A stretch of 64,000 nt of DNA from Opeltia flavorubescens. Its lineage: Eukaryota > Ascomycota > Lecanoromycetes > Teloschistales > Teloschistaceae. Positions 36,435 through 49,500 of the stretch are shown in pieces. The stretch is taken from contig KE546981.1 of NCBI GenBank assembly GCA_000442125.1, positions 496,001-560,000 of the forward strand, read 5' to 3'. Under the pieces are notes generated by a model that was not told the DNA's origin, did not search any database, and worked only from the letters and a program-made list of their open reading frames with translations. A program made the position numbers and the translations under genes. Every line of letters starts with the position of its first letter. The stretch's first letter is position 1.

Positions 36435-39400
36435 ATGAGTAGCAGTCATCGGGAGGATGCTGATGATAGCCCTATTGTACGCTTGCTTGAGGTTTTTGTT
36501 TGTCCTTGTATGCTGACTCTCAATATTCCAGAAGCCAGTGTCTTCACTGAGATCTCACTTCGAGCGTATCTCTCACGCTGGACATCTGCCTCAGTCTCCT
36601 CACAGATCCAAAACCCCAGATTCTCTGCCACGAGCTCCTGCTGATGTTGATACATACCGTCACGAACGTTTATCGTTGGACAACCCAAGTTCCAGAACTC
36701 CATCGGGCCACTCAAACATCCTTGGCTTACATGGACATCGCCATAGTGCCCTCGATACAGTCACGCAGGCCGTCTCCGACTTCTCTGTTGATCCCGCGAA
36801 GCGAGATCAGCGCTTCCCTGGTCATGCCTTTACTTCGCAGCGCTATAGTCCTCCCCAAGTCACCATACACTCTCCTGCCACGCCTCCACGAGCAAATGGC
36901 ACCACTCCTCAAGCCGGTCTCAATACGTCCACGCCAGTGGACTGGCCACTTGTAGGGAATCAATCAAACCAACTACCCCGAGCATTTGGACCCAAGCTTG
37001 CACCTGTTCCGAACCGAGCAACCAAACCTGGCCAGAAGGCGCATTCAGTCGATAGGCCAGAGTACCGAGCCAGTATCTCGCAATCAAGCTTAGGCTCTCG
37101 AAGTAGGTGAAGGAACTCCTTCGTTGGATACTCGAATCGGGTGACATGTCTCATATTGTTCAGTGACGCCAACAACATCTCGCAGCTCGAGAGTCGACGA
37201 CGCGCAACAGCAGCCAGAAGCTCTCCACGGTACCGTCAATGCTCGTATTTCCCCCTTCAGTACGCCTCCAAGTAGCGACGACGGCCTGGATGCCAACGTC
37301 ATCGAGCAAAAAAAGCCAAGCGAAAAACAAGAGCCGTCTGCTCAAAGGCCGGAAATTGGGAGCTCACGAACGGCAATATCCCCTTTTTCAAGGGTATCAG
37401 GGAAATTAGGAAAGATCGAACAGGGAAAGCGCCAAGAAAGCACTAACCTCGGTCTCGCTCCTCACACGCAGCAACATGATCCAGACCAGAGTACTCCAGA
37501 ACAACGGCCCGCTCTTCCTCCGCGGCCCAAAGCGGCTCGCCGTTTTCCTCTAGTAGAACTACAACGTGCGGCAACGTCTGCCTCCTCTACCGGCTCGAAC
37601 GGATCGGAAGAAGCTCTTGAGCCTCGTAAACTCATACATAATGTAGCCCCAATTGAGCAGCTCTCACACTCTGCGGGAATATCACGGCATGCTTCAAGTC
37701 TCATTACTTTGCGCACCCCTGCACGGATGTCAGCAGCAAATCTAACTGCAACAGAACAGCCTATGCGCAGAGATAATGAAACAACCCATACCCTTCATCG
37801 TGAGGTTGATCAAGTATTGGCCGGGGCTAGCTATGATCCTGAAATTAGTCCTTCGAAAAGTGAGTCCTCTACGGTTGAAAGTCTAGATGGCTTTCACTCG
37901 AACAGGCGGCCGCCTCATAGTACGACGGGCAACCAAGTCATACACGCAAATTATGACTCCAAATTGTTTGACATGTGCGCTGGTAGGGCATGTTCTGCTG
38001 GTCAGCTGATCCGAGTTTGGGATTTGTCTTCAGGTAGATTGATTCTGAGCCTTGCTCTCGGTGAAAGGGAAGTAAAGGCGACAGCCATGGCCTTCAAGCT
38101 TGCAACCAAAACAGATGACGAGGGATCACGATTGTGGGTTGGAACAAATTATGGCGATTTGCATGAAGTGGACGTCGCTACGCATAGGATTGTTACCTCA
38201 AGACCAAGTGCTCATAGTGGACGCGAGGTTGTCAAAATACACAGATATCAAAATGCGATGTGGACGCTGGACGAGGATGGCTCGCTTTATGTCTGGCCTC
38301 CTCATGACAGCGGCTTGCCAACGTTGCAGAGCCAGCCGGTAATACGAAAATTGCCACGAGGGCATACCTTCTCCATTGTTATAAGAGGGATCCTCTGGCT
38401 TGCCACCGGAAAAGAATTGCAGATTTTCAATCCCTCTATCGATGAACATGAAAAATTCAAGCCAGCGCGACAGCCGTCTACCCAAATGGGCGTTGGTGAG
38501 ATTACCTCGGGGGCAGTCGTTGGAGATCAACTCGACAAGGTCTATTTTGGCCACAATGATGGAAGAATCACGATGTATTCGGTCACAGACTATACGTGCC
38601 TTGGCGTCGTGAATGCTAGCGTTTACAAGATCAATTGTCTAATCGGAGCTGGCATGCACCTGTGGGCCGGCTACAATACGGGTAAGATCTGCGTCTACGA
38701 TACCCGATTGAAACCATGGAAACTCGTTAAGGAGTGGCAAGCGCATGATGGACCTGTTGCCAATCTATCTGTGGATCGCTCCGGCCTTTGGGTGTCTGGA
38801 TTACTACGTGTAGGCTCGGTCAGCTTGGATCATACGGTGAAAGTCTGGGATGGCCTTCTGGAAGAGGATTGGATTGGTATTTGGTTCAATTATGGAGCGG
38901 GAGCATTTGGAGTTTGCTAACTCAATCTGCAGAAAATGAGATGCAAGATAACGATAACTCGTGGTGCAGTTTCCGAGAAATTGAGGCAGTCGTAATGACC
39001 TGGAATGCTGGAGCATCTACACCAGCCAGTCTTCGTTACGAAGAGAAGGAGTCGAACATGCTGCGGTTCATTCTCCCGCCGGGCAAGACTCCTGACCTTC
39101 TGATCTTTGGCTTCCAAGAATTAGTAGACCTCGAAGACAAGAGGCTGACTGCGAGTATGTAAACGTTGGCTCTACCTATATGGCTCATAATTGGAGATTT
39201 AACGAGCTTGTTCCAGAAACGCTTTTTAAGGGACCCAAAAGAAAAGATGCAAATGACCAAGATCATATGAGTCGCCAATACAGGGATTGGCGCGACCATC
39301 TTGTGCGCTCAATTGAAGAGGTCATGCCTATGAATGAGTCGTACAGTTTACTTCATACTGCGAGCATGGTTGGTCTCTTCAGTTGTGTCTTCGTCAAGGC

Positions 39401-40330
39401 CACGCAGCGTTCACGTATCAGCAACGTGCATGCTGCGGAAATCAAAAGAGGAATGGGGGGTTTGCATGGAAACAAGGTACGTGAAAGCATCTCAACAGCT
39501 CAACTTGCGTACCTCTTCTTGAGCTCATTCTCGAAGGGCGCCTTGATCTTGCGATTTCACTTTGACGACACCTCTATCTGTCTGGTCAACTGCCATCTCG
39601 CTGCAGGCCAAACGCAAACGATGCATCGCAACAATGATTTAACAGCAATCCTAGAGTGTTGCGGGTTTCCCTCTTATGAGACAAAATCCTTCTACGGTCA
39701 GTCTTTCGTTGGTGGTGGAGACGGTTCTATGATCCTAGATCATGAGATATGTATTCTCAACGGCGATCTAAACTATCGTATCGACACTATGTCGCGAGAT
39801 ACTGTCATTAAGGCCATCCAGAGCGGCAATCTGGAGAAGCTCCTTGAGAGGGATCAGTTGTTGGTGTCGCGAAGGAAAAACCCAACTTTTGGGTTGAGGG
39901 CCTTCGTCGAGTTGCCGATCCGATTTGACCCCACCTACAAGTATGATGTTGGTTCCAATACTTATGATTCTAGTGAGAAGCACCGGGCCCCGGCGTGGTG
40001 TGATCGAATACTCTATCGCGGCCCAGGCAAGATCAAACAACTGCATTACCGTCGACATGAATTACGAGCTTCGGATCATCGCCCCGTGAGCGGCAGTTTC
40101 CTGATCCGCGTCAAAAACATCCTACCGGAGAAACGAGAGAAAGTCTGGCAAGAGTGTCAGCAGAGGTTTCAGGCGGTCAGATCTGACCTTGAGAGGGAGA
40201 CTAAGTTCGTGATCATCGGAAGTCTTCAACGTACGCTGACTATAACGGTTTCAGGGTCCAGTATCTACGAGACGTCCTTGGTCTTAGTGCGGAAGAAGCT
40301 CGCGGCTTGATCCAGACCCAGATCCAGTGA
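36435..40330 (+). CDS. Inositol polyphosphate 5-phosphatase with N-terminal beta-propeller
   Basis: Exons 36435..36476, 36532..37102, 37164..38876, 38933..39154, 39217..39476, 39537..40204, 40255..40330; 1183 residues. A disordered Ser/Pro-rich N-terminus (about 1-450) is followed by a WD40-like propeller (about 455-775: LIRVWDLSSG, WTLDEDGSLYVW, FGHNDGRITMY, DHTVKVWDG), then the IPPc catalytic domain (about 790-1130): MTWNAGAS, FGFQELVDL, HGNKGALILRFHF, NCHLAAGQ, NGDLNYRI, APAWCDRIL and SDHRPVSGSF. All metal and substrate motifs are intact, so it should remove the 5-phosphate from phosphoinositides or soluble inositol phosphates. The 60-nt intron 39477..39536 is stop-free and in frame, so retention would add 20 residues in the active domain. 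Confidence 0.92.
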
Positions 40331-41677
40331 AGCTGACATGAGGACGAGTTGCCCTCGGCAGTTCTCGTCTCATCCACTACTTCCTCATGAGCAGAGTTCC
40401 CGCAAGGTTCGGTTACACGTGGCATTCATTGACATGTCCGAGCAATGGAGTGGAATGAGAATAGACCCTAGAAAACAATCTGTACCATAAGATTTACGTC
40501 TGGAGAAGGTATCCCTGAAAATGACTTTAGCACGGAAACCTTGAGAACTGATTTATTGACGCCAATCTGTGATGCCAGACAGATCTAGATGCTGACAGAG
40601 ATGTCGCCTAAAATAAATGGCTGCATGATAAGTACCAGCACCGCGTACAGTTCGCGGGCTAGTATGCTTAGCATCGACAATAAGTAAGGTTTTTGCATTT
40701 TATGCCTTGAAAGGTTGGAAAAATCAAGGGAAGAGATGCAGCTAGTGCTAATGATTGCATGGCCTCATACGGGATCCGTGCCCTCAACATCAATGCATCC
40801 CATCCCAGGTCATGGCACTAGAATCAGGGGGTAAGCTTGGGCTATTTGAGTGCGACAAGCTTTTGAGTGCCATAGTTGAGAAACGAACATCTCAGGAATA
40901 AGAAAGGCGCTGCTTTTACACAGCACGTGTCAAGAGTCTGCAGATACGAGAGATTAAACTAGCGTAGGGATTCCCCTACTCCAAATTGTGGGCAGTTTTG
41001 AGTTCCTCAAGAGCTGCCAAAGAGTCGTATAGGTTTTTCACTTGACTGGGTTTTCACGAGAGTGGGTTTTCAGGAGAGTAGCAATCGGCTGAAGAAGACA
41101 GAAGAGTCTGTTCTCGTCAATACCCATGTCCAGCCAGATAAATAGCGAGGAAGAGACACCCATTGCAAGTCATGTGAATGCCAGGCAAAACCTCAACCGG
41201 CTCATTTCTCGAAACTACGAAAAAAGAACCGGGTGGATATTTGGGAAAGAATTGTCGCACAGTCGAGATCCTTCAGCTACAAGCTGTATACGAAATGGAG
41301 GGTGAACGAAGATGGATAAATAGGATATTTTAGAAAACCAAGTGTCATGTTTGCCATTTAATGTACCAAAATTTTTAGCACGCGAAGGTTATCCCCTTGT
41401 TCATGACTCGCAAGTAGTTTGCATGCTGAGTGGAGCGCTTGACAGATAGTATTGATCAAGTATAATGCTCTACTATACATCTGGTACGGGTGACAATAAG
41501 CGTAAGCCCAAAAAAGGGGAACCTAATAATGGTACCAAAGGAAATTATTCTGATGTAGATATCATATCCATGTGAAGAAGTAAGTCACTCTAGGCAAGAA
41601 TATCTGGTGTATTCCCCAAAGGAATGTCCACTTTTGAATCGAAGGTCCTCGGCCACAGTAGACTGATCGACAAAACG
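40331..41677. other. 1.35 kb without a gene
   Basis: No plausible coding frame on either strand. It becomes gradually A/T-richer toward the tRNA. No repeat found by eye. Confidence 0.5.
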
Positions 41678-41762
41678 AGGACTCAACCGGATTCGAACCA
41701 GTGACATTGGGATAGTAGCTCCCAACTGCAATCCCACACTCTAACCGCTGAGTTATGAATCC
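41678..41762 (-). tRNA. tRNA-Cys (GCA) with a 12-nt intron
   Basis: Read 41762 down to 41678 (85 nt). Acceptor GGATTCA pairs with TGAGTCC (one G-T pair); D-arm ACTC/GAGT; anticodon stem TGGGA/TCCCA; loop TTGCAG plus A with anticodon GCA, split after position 37 by a 12-nt intron; five-nt variable loop; T-arm ACTGG-TTCGAAT-CCGGT. Box A (TAACTCAGCGG) and box B (GGTTCGAATCC) are near consensus and a TTTT terminator follows a few bases after the 3' end. The fold needs the intron to be placed exactly after base 37, as in normal nuclear tRNA introns. Confidence 0.85.
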
Positions 41763-42070
41763 GCAAGGTAGTTGTACGAATGAAGTGGAGCGTAGATTCA
41801 TATATATACTAATAGAAGCACGAAAATGTGCTGTTTCGTCTCTGGCTTGAAGTGTATCTGATATCAGCAGTGTGAACTATTATGCAATGAATGAGTAGGA
41901 TAAAACTTAAAATCAATATATATACACAGTAAACATCAGATTTCTTCATTACTAATTAATTGTTTGAAATATATATCATTTTTCTTAAACTAAGAATAGG
42001 GCAAATCCCAACTTTGCACTATATAACTAGCCCTTTTCATACAACCAGCGATATACACTCCACCCTCTTA
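41763..42070. other. A/T-rich spacer
   Basis: About 310 bp, A/T-rich with tata repeats, no gene seen. Confidence 0.5.
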
Positions 42071-42409
42071 CTACTGGGGCGTTCCTTGCTGCTGTATAGG
42101 TATCAAATCACCTAGCTTCTGTCGTTTCGCTGGCGGAATATCAGAAGGCTCTCGTAGGGGACTTGTATCAGCTGATCGTTCCCTTTTAAGGTTGACTTTA
42201 CGAGTGGATAGAGGAGCGATAACGAAACGGAAGCGGTTATTCTCGCCGAGTTCGAGTAAAACGGTATGTTCAATAGAGTAAGTACGACCTTCAGAGGGGA
42301 TGATCCGCTGATTTTGTTCGTTATAAACAGCGATACCCGATCGAGATGTCACAGATATCTCTGACTGATGGGAATGGCAATTCCATATACTGACTTTCAG
42401 CTCAAGAGT
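42071..42409 (-). pseudogene. Coding fragment of unknown protein
   Basis: The minus frame is open from 42409 to the stop at 42071 but has no ATG until inside the domain. Its reading (LKVSIWNCHSHQSEISVTSR ... YSIEHTVLLELGENNRFRF ... PPAKRQKLGDLIP) looks like a beta-rich domain followed by a basic, Pro-containing tail with a nuclear-signal-like cluster. A possible acceptor (CTTGAG) precedes LKVS. Either a terminal exon whose earlier exons are lost, or a gene remnant. I do not recognise the family. Confidence 0.4.
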
Positions 42410-42804
42410 TCACAATATCAACCACACGGCAACAAGTGAAGAGCCAGAGATTCCGGGAACAAGTCGACTAAAATGCACAAAAACAATCTAATTAATCTAT
42501 AACGCAACCAACGCCGTGAGGGACGTCTCCCTCAAAGATCAAAATGCATGCATGTACTCCGCCATTACATCCAGTCCGCCCTTTATCGCAAATTCACCCA
42601 CGCTCTCATATCTGGCAAGAGTTCTTCGACCGCAGGGTCTAGCGTGTGCACTTGTAGGAGCTAGCCCTGTCATTGAAGCTTTCTCCTACATTCGCGTATC
42701 CAGGGTAACCGAAAGGACCCAAATCAGCGCCTTGGCAGCCAGTTTCGCTGAGTGGTACGTCAGTAATTAGCGACAGCAAGTAAGAGGCAGACTGCAATTA
42801 TGAC
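42410..42804. other. Spacer
   Basis: About 395 bp between the fragment and the 3' end of the secreted-protein gene. A plus-strand frame at 42516-42770 exists but shows nothing recognisable. Confidence 0.45.
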
Positions 42805-43263
42805 TTACTCCCACATTTTACACTGGTATGGGCGGTTGGGCCCGGCCGAAGTGATCACGTTGTTCCAACCATTATAGAGGTTATCTAGATGACCCTAGGG
42901 ATCAGTATCAAATTCAAAGGATGACTGCTCAATTTCGTATAAGGATCAGGCATGACTGGTTGACTGACAGCATCGTCCGGTCTGGCTTGCAAGATTCTCG
43001 CAGCGACCCCTGAAGCCAGAGTCTTTGCAGACGGTAAGAACGGCGATCTCCACTTGCGCATTGTCCGAAAAAGCTCCCACATCCGAACCGCTGTCATCGG
43101 GCTCGTTGTAGAGGCCTTCGGGGGCGATACCAATAACCACTGGACGATCGGTGGCCACGATTGGGTCTGGGGAGACATCCGTGGTGGTAGTCCGCTCTTG
43201 AGGGAGGGCAGAGGTCATGGCGGCGAGAGCGCCGAGGATCAGGTAAGCGATTTTGGCCTGCAT
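42805..43263 (-). CDS. Small secreted cysteine-containing protein (crystallin-like motif)
   Basis: Exons 43263..42969 and 42884..42805 (reading down); 124 residues. The 84-nt phase-1 intron (GTCAGT...CATCTAG) joins GRC to YNLYNGWNNVITSAGPN. Signal peptide MQAKIAYLILGALAAMTSALP. The acidic, Thr-rich spacer up to about residue 75 may be a propeptide. The mature domain has four cysteines in VCKDSGFRGRCENL, GRCYNLYNGWNNV and YQCKMWE. The pattern C-x-D-x2-FxGxC-x-NL ... C-x-NL-x-NGWN-x-V-x-SxGP resembles small beta/gamma-crystallin-like secreted proteins of fungi, two disulfides expected. Host-interaction role possible but not shown. It is the last intact gene before the A/T-rich block. Confidence 0.72.
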
Positions 43264-44600
43264 TCTGAATGGTTGAGAGGACACTGAAAAATATTGAAAG
43301 ATTGGATGAAGCTGGAAATGGTGATTTGGTGTTATTGAAGAAGCTGAGGCTGGATGCTAAATTGATTTTTCATGAGGTCCATCAGTGCTCCCTTTATACA
43401 TGTCTTGTCCGCCGCTCTTCTTCGAAGAAAGATCGGTCGGCTCCGTCGTCACCCCGGGAGTTTGCTCACCGCTAAACAGGTATCGCCGTCTTGGTACGTC
43501 TGCCCATTCGATGCCGAATACCGGATTATCCTGCTCGTATTATCGAAGCGGTCTTGTGCTTACCTCTAAAAAGGTGGAACTATTTTAATATCCAGATACG
43601 AGTATGTTTCGAGCATGATGATTTTGATAGACCGCGTCGCTGTCTTGACCGTCATTCTTGTGAGTAATCAGCGTGCCGAGTCGAAGCGTATGTCTTTATC
43701 GAGCTAGCACCCCGTATGTTCTCCAGGAATGGACGTTTCCGACAAAGCGGTTCGGCTCTGATACAGTCGACGCAAAGCTCATGAGCCAGGTTCGTTCCAT
43801 CTGAGCCTTAAGAATATCATCAAGCTAGATTTATGGAACAAGCCAATCATTGAATATATATAGCACGGTCATTCTCCTTGGCCACAATAACGAACAATTG
43901 AGTGATTAATCTGGCCTCCATTTAGGTTCCAAACTCATCCAGATGCATCAACAACAGTACCAAACCTGATCGTGTCAGCCGAATAAGCTGATGAAAGCTT
44001 AGAATATGAAGAAGGCGGTGCAAGTAGCACAATGCCAGAGTTGTAACGGCAGCAAACCCAGAAGCCAACAAGTATGTGTACGTCAGCAGGCATTGACAAT
44101 TTCGTTGAACATGAACGAAGCAAGAAGTAGAGAATCGAGTGGTGCGCAAAAGGGAGATATAGTAATATGATGATCTTTGCTCAGCGTCCGAAGCAGTGAG
44201 ACGCTTGCTATCACGTGGGCAAATACAACCTATCGTATCCTTACCGAAAGTCTTAGATTTCAAAGATAGCTGAAAATGAAGATTAGTCAGACCAGCGGGC
44301 CCAAAGAGTGCCAATCAAATCAATGCCTTTCTACGGAGTAATCTAGATCGCTATGCAAATCACATAGATTCGCTAACAGACAATGGCTATCCCTCACTAA
44401 GGTACCTGGGAGACTGGATGCGCGTGACAACCGCGCCGCCGAAATGGCGGTTCCTCACCGCAGATGATATGCGAGAAAGGGGCAGCAAGATAAAGATGAC
44501 GGTTTTCGAGTTTGGCTTACAAGCTGGGAATGTGAGATATGATATTATCCCATCCCTGGTTATAGCATTAAAAAGCTTAGCGCTCTCCATACACTACTAT
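43264..44600. other. 1.3 kb transition zone
   Basis: Upstream of the secreted-protein gene and up to the A/T-rich block. Several short frames, none convincing. The promoter of the secreted-protein gene is expected within 43264-43600. Confidence 0.45.
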
Positions 44601-44780
44601 AGTGTTTTTTTACCTATATATATCTAAATTAGGTAATAATAAAGCTATTTATATATATTTAATTATCTATTTTAATAGATTAAATTATTATATAGGTTTA
44701 TATAATATAATATATATTTAAAAAAACTATAAAGAGTTTATTAATACTTTTTTCCGTAAAATAATATTAAATTAATTAAA

Positions 44781-44834
44781 ATATCCGCTAATATTTTTTA
44801 TATCCGCTAATATTTTTTATATTCGCTATTTTTT
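44781..44834. repeat. Short tandem repeat, 19-bp period
   Basis: Three copies of a unit of the form ATATCCGCTAATATTTTTT at 44781, 44800 and 44819 (the third is altered). Confidence 0.6.
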
Positions 44835-44969
44835 AACTTTTTAATACCTATATTAATAAATTATATAATATTTATTTTTTACTATATATATTAACTAGTT
44901 ATAATTTAAAATATAAATTTATTATTTTATATATTACTTTAATTTATATATAAATTATTTTTTTTAATT

Positions 44970-45274
44970 TAAATATTATAATATATTAAATATAATCAAA
45001 CTAATTTAAAAGCGTAAACTATTATAAAAAAACTATTTATAGTATATATATTTAAATATATTAAAGAACTAATTTTTATTTTTTAATAAAAAGTAAAAAA
45101 AATCGTTATATATTTAAAAATATATTTATTTTATATTAAATAGTAATTATTTAAATTACCTCGTTTAAATTTTTTAAAAAACCCGTTATACAAATAATTT
45201 AATATATTATTTTTATTATATAATTTTTATTTATAGTTTAAATACTAACTATTTTTATAATTTAATAATAATAA
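44970..45274. repeat. Candidate LTR of outer element, left copy
   Basis: Matches 61446-61750 in the same orientation, with shared stretches such as AATTTAAAAGCGTAAA and GTATATATATTTAAATATAT. This copy is more strongly mutated to A/T than the right copy. Confidence 0.6.
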
Positions 45275-48200
45275 TTACTTTTTTTTTTTAAATATTAATC
45301 TTGGTATTAAAGTTTAAAAGTAATTTAAGCTATTTAAAATATTTAAATAAATATTTATTAAAAACCGTTTAAAATTTAGTAAAAAAAAGAAAAAAAAGAA
45401 TTATTTATATTAATACTATTAACTATAGAAATAATTACTAATTTTTATTATTTTTTTATTTTTAAAATTCCGCTAAAGGCCTATTAAAGATTTATAGTAT
45501 TATATATATTTTTATAAATTAAAAAAATATTATAATATTATTATAATTAAAAAAATTAAAATTTTTTTTTTATTTAATATATAAATTTTATTCTAGTATA
45601 ATATAGAAAGAGCTGGTAATTATACTAATAGATAAATATAGACTTTTTAAAAAAAAATTTTTTTTTCTTTTTTATTAATTATTATAGATATTATAATATT
45701 TAATAATTTATTTAATAATAGTAAATCTATTAATAACAAAGCTTTTAAAAATATTAATAATAAGTTTTTTTTATTTTTATATTTATTTTTTAATAGATAA
45801 AACCTTTATATAATAATTTAATATTTAAATAATTATTTAAATTATAAATTTAATTTAATATAAAACTTTTATTATATAGCCGTTATTATTATATATTATT
45901 AAAAATTATATTTTTTAATAATAAAATCTTATATATATTATATTAAAAAGAGTATATAAAACTTTTATATTATATATACCGCTAGAATTATAAAAATATT
46001 TAAAATTATTTAGTAGTAAATTTATTAATATATTAATTATTTTATATTAATTTTATTTAAATTTTTTACTTTATATAACTAATAATATAAAAATATTTTA
46101 AATATATTTAAAAATATTTAGATATTATTTAAAAATAAAACTTTATAATTTTTATAAATAAAAAACTAATAAAAATAACTCGAAATCTTTAAATTTATAA
46201 TTAATAATTAAATTAATCTACTATTAATTTATAATAATAAACTTTTATATAAAACCCGCCGAAATTTTATTAAATAGAAAAACTTTTACTAAAAAATCCG
46301 TAATTTTAAATAATAAATATATAAGTTAAAATAAAAAAATTATATACTATATATAAATTATTAATTACTTATATTTATAGAAATTTAGATTTATTTTTTT
46401 ATAGCTAAAATCTATTTATAAATTAAAACAAAAATTTTTTTTTAAATTTTTTAATAAAAGAAATTTTATTTTAAAATTTTAAATAATTTAATAATAAATT
46501 TTAAAAGCTTTTATAAAATTAGAAATTTTATAAATAAATTTATATATTTAATCCCGCTCGCTTTAATAATTTCTATATAATAAATATTTTTTTATAAAAA
46601 GAGGAGGTCCATTTAAATAATATAGATAGAAAAAATAAAAAAAAAATAAAAATCCGAATCTATAGTATTTAATAATAATAAAAGTAAACCTTTATTATAT
46701 TATAATAAATTATTATTAAAAATTTTATTTTTAACTTATTTATTATTAATTTATTTATTATTAATTTATAATAAATATAATAAAATTTTACTATTAAATT
46801 TTAATTAATTATTTTTAAACGGAGTACTTTTTATAATAAAAGTAGTATTTAAGAGTTAGGAATTTAGTTAATAAAATTTAATAGAATTTTTAATAATAAT
46901 TTATTTAAATTTAATATTAATTAGTTTTTTTATTAAATTTATTATTAAATTTATATTAAAGCTTTTAATATTATTTTATATATTTTTAAAATTTAATTTT
47001 TTTAATAATTTTACTTTAAACTAGTCGGTAATTAAATAGTATAAAATAGTAATTTATTATATTATTTAATTCTAATAAAAACCTCGTTTAAATTTAAAAC
47101 GATAATCGGTTTTTAATAATAATTTAAAAAAGGTTTTAAATAATAGCTAGACTAATTAATAATAGTTTATTTTTATAAAAAGGCCGGCTAGCTCGTTAAA
47201 TCTAATATATTGATATTTATTATATTAAATTCTATTATTCTTTATTAATTTCTTTTAATAATTATAAAACTCGGTTTTATTAAAATCCCTAAAGTTAAAT
47301 ATTAGGGCGCCGATTATTATAAGCCGGTTTTTATTATTTATTTAATTAAATAATCTATTTAATTTAAAAACGATTTTAAATTAAATAAAAGAATAGAAGC
47401 GATAATTATACTAGCGAGTTAAAAAAGTATAAAAAAAAGCTAATTTAAAGATATAATTTAATAAAAAGTAAATATAAATTTATAATTTACTTTAATATTA
47501 TAAATTATAGATTTATATTTTATTTTATCGCTTTTAAATTAATTTAAAATATATAAAAATTAGTATAGTAATAAAAAACGGTTTCGGTTATAACGTTTTA
47601 GATAAAACTTCGGCTATAGTATTTTAAAAAAAAAATAAATTAAATAATATTTTTAAAAAAAAAGAAATAAATTAAACGATATTTTTTTAATTAAATATTA
47701 TTATTTTAATTACTAATTTCTTTAAATTTTTAACGCCGATAATATTTTTATAACTATTAATTTTTCCCTATATTAAATTAGTAGTAAACTACTAATAAAA
47801 ATACTAATAAAAAGAATATAAAAGAGGATATATATAATAAAAAAAAAGAAATTTTTAATATAAAACCTTTATTTTTTAAATTATCTATTTTATTAATAGA
47901 ATAAATTTATTTAATATTATAAAAAAAGTTTTAAAGCCTTTAAACTCTAAAAATTCTAAAAATATCTAAAATTCTATAGAGTAATACTATTTTTTATCGC
48001 TGTATAACAACTAATAAAATTATTAATAAAGTATTATTAACTAATAAAGTTAATATAAAAAAATAGATTAAAAGTTTATTAATATAAAAAAGCGCGGTAA
48101 ATTATAAAATAAAAGAACGTAGTAAATTATAAAATAAAGAAATATAGCGAGTTATAAAATAAAAAAATATAATAAATCGTAAAATAATATATAGAAATAT

Positions 48201-49249
48201 AGTATAAAAAAATTAAATAGGATATAACTACTAATAAATATTTATTTTATTAAATAAATTCGAATTTTAATTTAATAAATTCTATTTATTATTTTAAATT
48301 CGTTTTTAATTTATATTCGATAAATTTTTTTTAAATAAATTAATTAACTTTTAAAAATTTAATATAAATTTCGTTATTTATATTATTATTTTCTATATTT
48401 ATTTTTAAATAGAAATAATATTATTTAAATTTATAAAAAGCCTATTAAAGGCTTAAAAAAAAATAGCGGCTAATATAATTAAAATATTTAGCTTTTTTTT
48501 TTATATTTTTTTAATAGTTTCTTATAATTTTAATCGAATTTTTTTATTAAACCCCCGGTATTTATTAAATTTAATTTCGATTATTATAAATTATATTCTC
48601 TTAATTAATTTATTTAAATAATTAAATATTATTTTATTTTACTTTTAAATTTTTTAATATATTTATTTAAAATTATTTCTATTTTTTATTTTAGTTTATT
48701 ATTTATAAATTCTAAAAATAGGTATTAAAAAACTTTTTACTTTTTTTTCTATTAATATTTTTTTAATAAAAAAATATAAAAGATATTATAAATATATAAA
48801 TTAGATAATAATAATAATTTATATATTTAAAAATTAATATATTTTTTAATATAATATAGTTTAATATAATAATAAATAAACTTTTTAAACGGTTTTTTTT
48901 AATTTTAATTTTTTTAATAATAAAAATATTATATTATTTAAACTAAACTCTATATTTATATAAAAATAATTATAATATTTCGTCTATTTTTTTTATACTT
49001 TTTACTATTTCTAGTTTAGCTTTTTATATAGTTTTATTAATTTCTTTATATATTTTTTTACTACTAATATACTAGTTTTATAGGCTTTTTTTTTAAAAAT
49101 ATTATTTATAATATTAAATTCTAGATTTAAAGATATTTTAATTATTAAAAAAAATAGTATTTTACTAGTAGTAAAATAAATACTATTATTATATATAAAC
49201 TTTATAATAAAAAGAATTTTCGTTTAATTAAATTACTTTTTATTTAAAT

Positions 49250-49500
49250 AAATCTAAAAATAATATTTTAATAATTAATTTTAACGCTTTATTTAACCGT
49301 TTATTTATAAATAAAAAATAATATTTAGCTTTCTTTTTATTTTTGAATAGTAATAGATTTTAGACTAGAATTTATTGATAAATAATAAATTTTTATCGCT
49401 AATAATACCTTTTAAAATAATTTTTTTATAGATTACTATTTTAAAAAATAAATCTATAAATTCTATTATATTAATTATTTTTATATATAGAATATATATA
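49250..49500 (-). pseudogene. Degraded integrase core of outer element
   Basis: The minus-strand literal reading near 49408-49331 is GIISDKNLLFINKF-stop-SK, which has the spacing of the retroviral-type integrase segment around its second catalytic Asp (GIISD) and a later KIKRKLN. Stops fall where Trp or Gln codons would have been. Confidence 0.6.

Noticed and set aside
42516-42770. 84-codon plus-strand frame
   Set aside because: No signal, motif or splice support.
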